Assembly (NCBI GenBank): GCA_036507285.1
Contig: CM071835.1
Location: 43,303,501-43,367,500, forward strand
Direction of reading: 5' to 3'
From: Trichosanthes cucumerina
Lineage: Eukaryota; Streptophyta; Magnoliopsida; Cucurbitales; Cucurbitaceae
Length of the DNA stretch: 64,000 nucleotides
Shown here: positions 48,638 to 59,300 of the stretch, piece by piece
Layout of the letters: each line of letters opens with the position of its first letter
How positions within the stretch are numbered: position 1 is the first letter of the stretch
Notes under the pieces: generated by a model
What the model saw: only the letters and a program-made list of their open reading frames with translations
Database searches by the model: none
What the model was told of the DNA's origin: nothing
Position numbers and translations under genes: made by a program

Positions 48638-51600
48638 CACTACTACAAAACTTAGTATACACTACACTTTAATTTAGATATAAGACCATAACTTTTTTAA
48701 AAACCACAGTCTAATGTTAGAGATGTTAAGCTAACCATGGTCTAAAAAAATAAGTTCATTTAGAGACCACAATTAATAAAAAACCATGGGCTCAAAGTAT
48801 GTTATAAACTAACAGCTTTAAAAACCATGGTTTAAAAATTAACATTACACCACGATCAATAAAAACCATGATCTAAGAGTATACTATAGACTATAAGTTT
48901 ATAAAACCATAGTCTAAGAATTAAATTTACACTATAGTCAAATAAAACTATGGTCTAAATGTGTACTATAGGCTATGGATACATAAGATCATAGTATTAA
49001 AATTAAATTTACACCACAGTCAATTAAAACCATAGTCTAAAAGTATATTATAAATTACAAGTTTACAAAATCATGGTCTAAAAATTAAATTTACACCACA
49101 GTTAATTAAAACTATGGTTTAAAAAACATACAATAGACTACAGGGGATTTAAAACCGTAATCTAAAAATTAAATTTACACCATGGTCAATTAAAATTAAG
49201 GTATAAAAGTATATATTATATAGGTACACAAGAACATGGTCTAAAAATTAAATTTACACAACTGTCAATTAAACCGTACCTGTGGTCCAAAAGGTATACA
49301 ATAGACTATACTCACTATAGTACATAAGATCATAATCTAAAAATTAAACTTACACCGTAGTCAAAATAAACAATTGTGGTACAAAAGTATACCATACACT
49401 ATAGGCATATAAAACCATAATCTAAACCTTAAACTTATACTATGGTCAATTAAAATTGTGGTCTAAAAATTAAATTTACACTACGATCCATTAAAATCGT
49501 GGTCTAAAAGTATTATAGAGTATAAGTATATAAAACCATCTCCTAAAACTTAAATTTATATCATGGTCAATTAAATCTATTGTTGAATGAATTCAACTTT
49601 TAGGAGATTGGGCTTAAGTAAATTAATTAGAGTTATACCCAAACAATTTGGAGTTTAATTAGGAGTTGAGAAGTTAGAAAAAAAAAAGAAAAAGAAAAAG
49701 GCAAATTTGAAATTTTGAAAAAGTGAAATTAGGTTTGTTTTTGTAAAGAAGGCCTTAAAACCCTAATTCGTTCTCCTTCATCTTCTTTTTTCTTCTCCTT
49801 CACGCACGCCAACAATCTCCTTCCCCTTTTCTACGATTCTTTTTTCTTCCTTCTTCAACCAACAATCTTCCTCTTCTTCATCCTCTTCACCTCATCAATG
49901 GTGAGGTCTTCAAGCGACAGCCACATTATCCCCCAACACTGGTGACATTGTGATAGGCACGGACCTACGATGATTCATGGCACATACGACTTGCAAATAA
50001 CGTCCTTCTTCGGTGTAGCCCCTGCGTGCTCGAATGGATCTCTTAGTTGTTGAGAGGGTTGCCCAAGATTCTGGTGTCTCTCCCTATCTGACGACGAGGT
50101 CTTATGATCGACAAGATACCCACATGTATTTTCGGTGAGTTCAAATGGCATGATTGCTATTCTAGCGACGATGCGAGGTAAGTATCATTTGTTTCATGTT
50201 TGGTTGTATTTAAATGTTAACCCACGAAGTCTGACTTCGTTTCAGATTACACTTAGGTTGTTGATTCCCATTTAGTGAGATTCGGTCTTTGACGAACCAA
50301 GGATCATAGTCATTTCGGGGAGTTTCGATGGGTATCGATCCCACTATTGCCTTTTTTTCATACTTTGTTAGTTGTTTTATTTTTAGGTAGTCCTTTGTTT
50401 TGTGTAGTTTCGAACTTATTATTCAAAGTTGATGTTGGCATTGATTATAACATCGTTCTTTAGTTTCTTTGTCCACTATTTGAGTAAGCTTTTAACCTTC
50501 TAGAATTTAATTTTTGAAATGATGATGTTTTTAAGCTACTGATCGTTGTTAGAAATTGCTCAGGTTGGGTCAAGGACACTTGTAGATGGAGCCAATAGTG
50601 TTTAGTAATTGCCTTTGAGGTTTCCTATTGTCACCTTTTTTCAAAAAAAAAAAAATTGCCTTTGAGGTAAGCAACCTTATGTACAAAACTTCATAAAGGC
50701 TTGGTTAATGGAGTACATGCTTGGTTAATAGAGTACGAGAAATTACAGGAATTTTTGAACTTTTGAATAGATTGGTTCATAATGACTTAGGATATTTAAG
50801 CATGTTTAGGAGGGACCTCACTTATGTGTATGATGATTCTTGAGTTTCTAACTCTTTCTTTAGTGTCAATTGCCTTTCCTATGGGGCTTTGTGTGAGACC
50901 CTAAACCACAAGATAGATCGTCAACTATCGGAGTTTGGTCTTATAGCTTACCATTTGATTCCAACACGAGTTGATATTTCTATTTCATGTACACCTTTCA
51001 TGAGGTATTATGTGGGGAGGGACTAACATCACTAGAAGGTCACCATCTTACCTCTAGTGGTGCTTGGCCTTACAGTTCAGAGTCGCATTGACACCATTTG
51101 TCTCCTATGTTTTATGTGTTTACTTTCAAAATTTTCAAGGCTCATCTATTTATTGTTTTTAATTTTTGGCATGCTTTCTCTCAAAACACGAGTATCAAAT
51201 CATCAAACATTTGATCTCTCCAAGACAATGGTACTGTTTTATAATCTATGAATGTAAGCTATGGCATTAAAACATTATGACATAGAATACATTGTTTAAA
51301 CAATTTTATTTGTGTTTCTATCAACATAAGAAACATGATTCTATGGCATTTGTTGCATATGAGTAGGAGAAAGGTAACAAAATCTGGGTGTCGTACCTTC
51401 TCCAACTTTTCGAAGGAATCAACTCGGAGAGGAACCCATTCGTGAACGACCTCCCATAACAATTCAAATAATTGGTGAGATTAGCATCCTCCCATAACTG
51501 TTATTTTCTCTTTTTTGAAAGAAATACTTTGAGAGGTTTTTCCCCACACCTCCAACTAAGTTTCTCTATAAGATTAAATTTAAAGAAAATGATAGAAGGC

Positions 51601-51899
51601 CTTGGTATCATGTAAATTATTTTTGGTTTTAGGGAGCTCTTTTGTTGTCTCAAGCTCATGCTTTGCCTCTTTAAGAGAAAAAAGCATCAAGATCTTTGCC
51701 CTTTATAATATAGATGGGTACTGCAATAGTTTTAACATTTTATAACACAATTTTGATATTTTATGCCATGAGTGATACATGTTAGGAATACTTATTTTTT
51801 TCTCACATCTAGCATTGGGAGAGTTATTAGTTTCTTGTTTTATAGAAAGTATTTTGTTGGTTGCAAGCTTGTAGCAGAAAATGAATTTTTGTACTAGTG
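48638..51899. mobile_element. Second CACTA-like transposon, 3.26 kb
   Basis: The left end is CACTACTACAAAACTTAG. The right end is ...TTTTTGTACTAGTG, whose reverse complement CACTAGTACAAAAATTC matches the left end apart from a few bases. Subterminal repeats occupy 48680-49590. The centre (49760-50200) has a pyrimidine-rich leader, CACCTCATCAATGG and gene-like GC content, followed by a GAGGTAAGT splice-donor-like site near 50176. This may be another captured first exon, but its frame is broken and I do not recognise it. No transposase domain is visible. The usual 3-bp target duplication is missing; instead an 88-bp direct repeat brackets the element. Confidence 0.7.
48680..49590. repeat. Subterminal repeat cluster of CACTA-like element
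   Basis: About ten or more copies of ACCATGGTCTAAAA / ACCATAGTCTAAAA alternate with ATTAAATTTACACC and TCAATTAAAA, giving an irregular ~80-90-bp period. Such arrays next to a CACTA terminus are the known binding region of the element's transposase. Confidence 0.8.
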
Positions 51900-51988
51900 T
51901 TTGGTTGAGATTTTTATGTTAAAAATTTCTGTCATTCCTTTATTTAAATTTATGGTACTTTTAATCACATTTTATATATGAATATTAA
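51900..51988. repeat. Direct repeat flanking second CACTA-like element, right arm
   Basis: Begins directly after the TAGTG terminus and repeats 48550-48637, ending at ATATGAATATTAA. After it the sequences diverge (GATCATAG here, CACTACTAC there). Confidence 0.85.
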
Positions 51989-53179
51989 GATCATAGTTGT
52001 TAGTTAATTTTGGTTTAGTAAGCAATTTGGGATCCATGACCATAGGAAAGCTCATTACAAGCTAACCTAACTACATAGCTAGTGCGTAGGTTGTTTTTTC
52101 ATATTTTTCCTTTTCGGGCTGCATGGTTATTTTTTTTGTTTCTGTGTTTGCAGATAAAAATCAATAATGTTTTGCACGTTTAAAGATGATAATTTCTATG
52201 TTGAAATTCCTCTAGTTTGATGAGGCTTGTGTTGTGGAAATGAAGATCTTTTTGGAGCAAGTTGATGAAGGTCAAGACCTCCATAGTCAAAGCTTCTCCC
52301 AAACTCACCCATGGAGAAATCAACTTAAATATTCTAACAAGTGATAGTACTATAGAGGGTGTTGTTGTAGTTAACTCTTACTCACTTCAAAGCTTCTCTA
52401 TTTTTGATGCAGTGTCTAAAAGAGAACAAGGAGATGAAAATGTGGAAAATGTTGGGTTCAAGATGAGTGAAGAGATCGATTCTTTATTGTATGCTCTACT
52501 TCTTATTGATGAAATGCAATCTATATACTTTCTTCTGTCCAGGTAAAGTTGATATATAGTTCTTTATTATATTATTGTTGTATTTTATGTTGGTTGGGAT
52601 TTGTTATATATTTTGGAAAACTATCCTGTTTTATTTAGTATTTCGACATGGACCACTTATTTATATAATGGTATTTGATAGTTGATACTTTAAATAGGAA
52701 AAATTAAACCCTCAAACTCTTCCTAATTGAAAAAAGTGCACCCCTAAATTTTGATGGTAAGAATTACAACCCCCATTTCACTATTTAGTTTTTGAAAATT
52801 GTGCATGTTTTATCACAATTTCTTTACAATAAGTTTTCAACTTCCTAAGGAAACATTTGAATTCCTAGGCTAATTCCAAAAAAAAAAAAAAAATCAAATG
52901 GTTATCAAACGAGGTAGGCCTTCTTCAAACTTTTATAAGTGAAAAAATTGGATCCATTTTACTACACCTCTCTCTCTCTCACATGTCCTCGTCGCTAATT
53001 TTACCCTTCTCTCTCTTTCTCTCCCCGTCCCTTCATGAGCAAAGTTGTTGCACAAATAACGTTTAGACTAAGCAATCATTTTCCCTCTCCATAAAATTGA
53101 ACATTGTGAGCTTGATTTATCATAGAAAAATTATAAATTTGAGACATTGATGAAAACCAACACATAATTAATTTATCAA
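51989..53179. other. Intergenic sequence with one weak open frame
   Basis: Mostly AT-rich, with a poly-A run near 52878-52893 and a CTCTCT-rich patch near 52970-53025. The frame at 52262-52546 is described separately. Nothing else is recognised. Confidence 0.5.
52262..52546 (+). CDS. Possible exon or hypothetical small protein
   Basis: A 94-residue frame starting MMKVKTSIVKASPKLTHGEI. Its amino-acid usage is more protein-like than the surrounding frames, with a mixed acidic middle (SKREQGDENVENVGF) and an ISO-leucine/leucine-rich end (SLLYALLLIDEMQSIYFLLS). It ends just after a CCAGGTAAAG that could be a splice donor, so it might be an exon or captured exon rather than a complete gene. I do not recognise the family and see no promoter. 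It lies close to the right flank of the CACTA-like element. Confidence 0.2.
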   Translation: MMKVKTSIVKASPKLTHGEINLNILTSDSTIEGVVVVNSYSLQSFSIFDAVSKREQGDENVENVGFKMSEEIDSLLYALLLIDEMQSIYFLLSR

Positions 53180-53447
53180 TACTGGTTCTCTGGCTGCTTG
53201 TTTCTTCTCTAAGTCTCTTCTTGGTGTGATATTTCCTCTCTTTGGGTTCTGTGGCTGCTCTCCCTTCATGAGGATCTTCTTGTTATATTCATGTTATGTT
53301 TTTAGTTTGTTTTGGTATGTTTCTATGTGATTCAGATTCAAGTTTCTTCTTTTTGGCTTTCTCTCCTATTTGGAGCTTGTATTGTGAACATTAGTCTCTT
53401 TTCATTATATCAATGAAATTTTCGTTTCCCTGTCAAAAAAAAAAAGT
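53180..53447 (+). mobile_element. LINE 3' end with poly-A tail
   Basis: The text TCTCTTTTCATTATATCAATGAAA followed by TTTCGTTTCCCTGTC and an A-run (about 53436-53446) is the typical 3' terminus of plant L1-type LINEs. Upstream TCTTCTTGTTATATTCATG and TTTGGTATGTTTC belong to the 3' UTR. Only the tail is present, as expected for a 5'-truncated insertion. Confidence 0.7.
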
Positions 53448-53449
53448 AA

Positions 53450-53499
53450 TCAATATCGGTTAACAATTGAGTTGTCAATATCGGTTAACAATTGAGTTG
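53450..53499. repeat. Two-copy 25-bp tandem repeat
   Basis: The unit TCAATATCGGTTAACAATTG plus AGTTG occurs twice head to tail immediately after the LINE poly-A tail. Confidence 0.9.
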
Positions 53500-53534
53500 T
53501 GAATATCATCGATAACCATATTTTCTCATTAGAA

Positions 53535-54620
53535 AATTGTTCTCTCTTTTCATAAGCAATCTGCACAACTTGCTCAACTCTCCCAACAAAAGTCCATACC
53601 AGTTTCACAATGAAATTTCCCTATGTTCATATCCACGTTCTTTCAAGCTCTTTATGATGCCACCTGCAATTTGGTGCTTTAGAATTGGTATTGAAAAACT
53701 TACAAACATCTCTAATTTGGTATCTCCAAACATCTCTCGATTCCAAGATTTAAATACTCCTTTTTTAAAGCCCTTAGTTTCCCAATAGAACAATACCCTC
53801 CCAATTGCCGAGGACAACCACATTCCGAAGCTTTAAACAAGAGATGATCCAACCACATGCTTTTAAAACAAAAAGGACAAGGTCCCCACTTTAAAGGTCC
53901 ACCACTGATACTAAGTAGCTAGTGGTTAGAGGTGACTCTTAGACCCAAAACCTATCGCACACTACCATACTCTTCCAACCACTCCTTGATCGCCAAAAAT
54001 TTATCAATCCTACTGCACGTCCTACTCTTGGACCAAGTATATTTCCCATTCAACAAAGGGGGACCCATAAGGCTGCAACCCTCAATGAACTCATTGAAAA
54101 TCCCCACCCCACCCCCCATCACCACCACCCACACACACCCAAAAAAAAAAAAAAAAAGATAGCGAACAACATTAAAGTCTCCTGCCACACATAAACAGGG
54201 CACACAAAGGTTGGACATGTCGCCCAACTCCTCCCAAAAAAAACTTGTCAACCTTTAGACCTAGGAGGATCATAGCAGATTAGAGATTTAGGGCACCTGA
54301 TTGTCCTAGGAATGAAACAAAAGCGAAACAGATAACCTACCTTTGACCATTTCCAAAGGAGAAATCGAGCGACCATTCCACAGAACTAGGATACCCTTTG
54401 GAGCACTTGATGACTCAATCCCCAAAATAGGATACCCCTTGCAACCCCTGACGAGTCAATTCCAGCTCACTCCACTCTCCTGATACCCCCAAAGACTCGC
54501 AATCAAATGGCGACGATGTAATAGGCTCATTTAGTTTCCACTATAATCACTACATCTAGATTCTCTTGAGAAATAGCTTTCTTTAACTTGATCCTACGCT
54601 TCTAACTTCCCCAAACCTCT
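53535..54620 (-). pseudogene. LINE ORF2 endonuclease-region remnant
   Basis: On the minus strand the pieces run in protein order. About 54540-54610 gives KLKKAISQENLDVVIIVETK, the start of an L1-type apurinic endonuclease. Positions 53952-54251 give FWEELGDMSNLCVPCLCVAG then DFNVVR, and later FIEGCSLMGPPLLNGKYTWS and SRIDKFLAIKEWLEEYG. Positions 53605-53823 give KSWNREMFGDTKLE, the linker before reverse transcriptase. An A/T homopolymer (54144-54158) and frameshifts break it. The reverse transcriptase itself is absent. It is oriented opposite to the LINE tail at 53180-53447, so these are two insertions. Confidence 0.8.
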
Positions 54621-54730
54621 CTCACATTCCCGAAGAGAATCTTCATTGATAACCGGTAGAAGCCCCAACTTCATAGAAGCTAACTTCTTTTTGTAATTAA
54701 CAAAACAATCCAACTTCTTTAGTTGCCTAT

Positions 54731-54960
54731 TGTTATAGTATATATGTAGATTTAATAGCTTATTAGTCTTTCGTCCTTTATTATTATTTCATTATTACTA
54801 GTTTAGGGCTACTATGTATGTCTATATATACTTGGCTCTCTCAGATAAATTCTCACATTTTGGCCTTAAAATATGAACTTTGGACTTAAAAGACTTTCAT
54901 TGATCCTTGCTAGATTACTTCATCTTCTATTTCATTCCTCGTGGTTGAGATATTAAAGAC
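54731..54960 (+). mobile_element. Possible Copia-type LTR fragment
   Basis: TGTTATAGTATATATG opens the stretch, with TATATATAC at about 54822-54831 followed by TGGCTCTCTCAGA, resembling the promoter and start region of short plant Copia LTRs. No second LTR, primer site or clear end is seen. Confidence 0.3.
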
Positions 54961-55287
54961 CTCTTCAGCATCTCACTCTAAAAAAAACCTTCACATATTC
55001 CCCCTTCATGCCATCCTCCTTGTGTGTAGTTTTGAGTTAAGCAATGCTTTCTCCTCTCAAAGAGTTGCTAACCCATATGGTTTGCAATGTGTTGTTCTTA
55101 GGGATTCATGGCAAAGTTCAATATCAATACCTGTCCATTCTAGACAAGGGCTAGTTCTCACGCATGCTTGCAAAAAGTACCTTGTTTTAAACTACTATTT
55201 TTCTTAAAAATTTATAGAGCAAGCTATATTTGAGTTATAAGAAGACACCAACTTTGTTGGATAACATTGTTGGGTTAAACATTTTTA
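54961..55287. other. Unassigned sequence
   Basis: An 88-residue open frame (54941-55207) is present but has no recognisable domain and no supporting signals. Confidence 0.4.
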
Positions 55288-55999
55288 GGAAAAAATACAC
55301 TTTTTGTCCCAAGGCTTTTTTTGTCCCTGAGGTTTAGAAAATGATTCTAAATGGTCCTTAAGCTAATTTGACTGCTAATTGACTAATGACAAGAAAGTTG
55401 TGTTGATTATACCTGCTGATTTGGATTGGACTTACTTTCTCTCCCTCTCCTTTCCTTCTACCGATCCTTTCTATCTCTAGCAGGCCACCATCTCTGTCAT
55501 TATCTCCAAAAGACCTCATTGTCGTCTCTTTCAACAAGCGAAAGGCTTTTCGTCTCAAATAGATTTGATGAAGGATATCATTGTTCCAGATTGAGAAAGA
55601 GCTCCTTTGTTTCACATCGATATGACAACAACTTCATTCAAATTTGGAGTCCTAGCAACAGAGTACAAAGGTTGGGTTGAGAGAGGCAGTGTGATGGTGG
55701 TGGTGAAATTGTCATTAAAGGAGAGAAGGAAGGAAGGAGAGGTGGGGGAAGAGAGATAAAGACCACCTCATAAAGAAAAAATAAATTTGAAAAGTTGTAC
55801 GCACCAAGCCTCGAACTCAAGCAACCCAACTAACATCATTAATTCTAGCATGCCCCTAAACACAACCTACCACAGGTAATTTTTTTAAAAATAAAAAATA
55901 AATTATTATTAATTAAATTTTGTCAAATCAACAAATTACACTTCACAATTTAACTGTCACGTCATTTCCAAACTTGAGAGACCAAAAGTGTATTTTGCC
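55288..55999. mobile_element. Short terminal-inverted-repeat element (MITE, possibly Mutator-like)
   Basis: The left end GGAAAAAATACACTTTTTGT and the right end ACCAAAAGTGTATTTTGCC are imperfect inverted repeats of about 20 bp. The pair spans 712 bp and encloses overlapping open frames without domains. Similar GGCAAAATACACTTTTGGTC ends are common in plant non-autonomous elements. A precise target duplication was not found; flanks share ATTTTTA only loosely. Confidence 0.6.
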
Positions 56000-56203
56000 A
56001 AAATTTTTAAATCCTTAATCCCCCATCCCATCCTACTTCATATATTATAGGGCCATTGTTAACTTTTCCAACAATACCATATCTAACTAATGACGTTAAA
56101 AAAATGCTTCTTGGAAGGAAACATAAGAGTTATTTGAGTGTTTAGTTTTAATTTGCTTATGTTTTGTTTTTAACCTAACAAATAATCCTTGTCTGTTTTG
56201 CAG

Positions 56204-56359
56204 CCCCCTTTAGCGTGGGTAGTCAATCATACTCAACAGTGGAAGTCTCTTCAATTAAGGGAAGTACCGTTACCATTTTGCATCTTAATTGCTTATTTAA
56301 ATATTGAGGGTAGGGGGATGGACTTAGTTGTTGAGCTTATTGATTATATTTTTGACTAA
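56204..56359 (+). pseudogene. Exon-like segment at the entry of the satellite array
   Basis: After a splice-acceptor-like CTTGTCTGTTTTGCAG the sequence is open for about 51 codons (PPLAWVVNHTQQWKSLQLRE, then LPFCILIAYLNIEGRGMDLV) and stops at TAA. I do not recognise the protein. Every spacer of the downstream array (first at about 57850, then 59396, 60554, 61517, 62477, 63247) begins with a decayed version of this stretch. The array may thus have grown from a gene end, or the exon reading may be chance. Confidence 0.3.
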
Positions 56360-59300
56360 TTTGTTTGGGATTGGGCTTTAATTCGAAATTTTTGTCTTAA
56401 TTGACACTACATGTTGTAAGTTTTTGCATGCGAATTGGTGATGAAATTCTATGGTATGTGCTTTTCAGTGGATTGGTTTTGCATTTAGGTATGGAATTTG
56501 AGCATGCCAAAATCAAGGTGAAATTAAAATTGTTTTGAGATTTTTGCCAATCTTGAGCCCTTAGCCTAGTGTCGATGAGTTGAAAATTTGGAGGAGTATT
56601 ATGTTCTCTGGAAGTTTGTTGTCACTCCGATAGGCTTAAGAGGCTTGGTTTGTAAGTGAGCTTCATTGAGTGATCAAGCTAGTGTAGGGGGAAGATGAAT
56701 GGAGGAGAGCATAATATTACTCCAAATTAGTAAACGAGTCATGCCAATTTTCAGCACTTACCCTAGTGTCGATGAGTTGAAAATTTGGAGGAGTATTATG
56801 TTCTTTAGAAGTTTGTTGTCACTCCGATAGGCTTAAGGCTTGGTTTGTAAGTGAGCTTTATTGAGTGATCAAGCCAGTGTAAGGGGAAGATGAATGGAGG
56901 AGAGCATAATATTACTCCAAATTAGTAAACGAGTCATGCCAATTTTCAGCACTTAGCCTAGTGTCGATGAGTTGAAAATTTGGAGGAGTCTTATGTTCTC
57001 TGGAAGTTTGTTGTCATCTCAAAATTAGTAAGCTTAAGAGGCTTGGTTTGTAAGTCATGTTCTTTTGTTGTCATTGAGTGAGCTTCAGAGTGATCAAGCC
57101 AGGTGTAGGGGAAGATGAATGGAGGAGAGCATAATATTACTCCAAATTAGTAAACGAGTCATGCCAATTTTCAGCACTTAGCCTAGTGTCGACGAGTTGA
57201 AAATTTGGAGGAGTATTATGTTCTTTAGAAGTTTGTTGTCACCCTGATAGGCTTAAGGTTTGGTTTGTAAGTGAGCTTTATTGAGTGATCAAGCCGGTGT
57301 GTAGGGGAAGATAAATGGAGGAGAGCATAATATTACTCCAAATTAGTAAACGAGTCATGCCAATTTTCAAAGACTTAGCCTAGTGTCGATGAGTTGAAAA
57401 TTTGGAGGAGTCTTATGTTCTCTGGAAGTTTGTTGTCACTCGATAGGCTTAAGAGGCTTAGTTTGTAAGTCAGCTTCATTGAGTGATCAAGCCAGTGTAG
57501 GGGGAAGATGAATGGAGGAGAGCATAATATTACTCCAAATTAGTAAACGAGTCATGCCAATTTTAAGCACTTAGCCTAGTGTCGATGAGTTGAAAATTTG
57601 GAGGAGTATTATGTTCTTTAGAAGTTTGTTGTCACTCCATATAGGCTTAAGGCTTGGTTTGTAAGTGAGCTTTATTGAGTGAGGCTTGGTTTGTAAGTGA
57701 GCTTTATTGAGTGATCAAGCCAAGACTTGTAGGGGAAGATAAATGGAGGAGAGCATAATATTACTCCAAGTTAGTAAGCGATTGAGTCATGCCAATTTTA
57801 AACACATAGCCTAGTGTCAATGAGTTGAAAATTTGAGGACAAAGGGGATGCTCAACAGTGGAGGTCTCTTCAATTCAACGAAAAACCGTTGCCATTTTGC
57901 ATTTTAATTGCTTATTTAAAATTTTAGGGCAGGGGGATGGACTTAGTTGTTGAGCTTATTGATTATATTTTTGACTAATTTGTTTGGAATTGGGCTTTAA
58001 TTGGAATTTTTTGTCTTAATTGACACTACATGTTGTAAGTTTTGCATGCGAAATGGTGATGAAATTCTATGGTATGTGCTTTTTTGAAAGGGATTGGTTT
58101 TGCATTTAGGTATGGAATTTGAGCATGCCAAAATCAAGGTGAAATTAAAATTGTTTTGAGATTTTTTCCAATCTTGAGCCCTTAGCCTAGTGTCGATGAG
58201 TTGAAAATTTGGTGGAGTATTATGTTCTCTGGAAGTTTGTTGTCACTCTGATAGGCTTAAGAGGCTTGGTTTGTAAGTCAGCTTCATTGAGTGATCAAGC
58301 CAGTGTAGGGGAAAGATGAATGAAGGAGAGCATAATATTTCTCCAAATTAGTAAACGAGTCATGCCAATTTTCAGCACTTAGCCTAGTGTCGATGAGTTG
58401 AAAATTTGGAGGAGTCTTATGTTCTCTGAAGTTTGTTGTCACTCCGATAGGCTTAAGAGGCTTGGTTTTTAAGTGAGTTTCATTGAGTGATCAAGTCAAG
58501 TGTAGGGGAAGATGAATGGAGGAGAGCATAATATTACTCCAAATTAGTAAACGAGTCATGCCAATTTTCAAAGACTTAGCCTAGTGTCGATGAGTTGAAA
58601 ATTTGGAGGAGTCTTATGTTCTCTGGAAGTTTGTTGTCACTCAGATAGGCTTAAAGAGGCTTGGTTTGTAAGTCACTTCATTGAGTGATCAAGCCAAAGG
58701 TTGTAGGGGAAGATGAATGGAGGAGAGCATAATATTACTCCAAATTAGTAAGCGAGTCATGCCAATTTTCAACACTTAGCCTAGTGTCGATGAGTTGAAA
58801 AATTTGGAGGAGTATTATGTTCTTTAGAAGTTTGTTGTCACCCCGATAGGCTTAAGGCTTGGTTTGTAAGTGAGCTTTATTGAGTGATCAAGCCAATGTA
58901 GGGGAAGATAAATGGAGGAGAGCATAATATTACTCCAAATTAGTAAGCGAGTCATGCCAATTTTAAACACATAGCCTAGTGTCGATGAGTTGAAAATTTG
59001 GAGGAGTCTTATGTTCTCTGAAGTTTGTTGTCACTCTGATAGGCTTAAGGGATGTTTGTAAATTGACTTCATTGAGTCTCAAGCAATTCAAGATGAATGG
59101 AGGAGTACATAATATTACTCCAAATTAGTAAACGAGTCATGCCAATTTTCAGCACTTAGCCTAGTGTCGATGAGTTGAAAATTTGGAGGAGTATTATGTT
59201 CTTTAGAAGTTTGTTGTCACTCTGATAGGCTTAAGGCTTGGTTTGTAAGTGAGCTTTATTGAGTGATCAAGCCAGTGTAGGGGGAAGATAAATGGAGGAG

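Noticed and set aside
55426..55680. 84-residue open frame and overlapping minus-strand frame
   Set aside because: Both lie within the short inverted-repeat element and lack any domain or codon signal.
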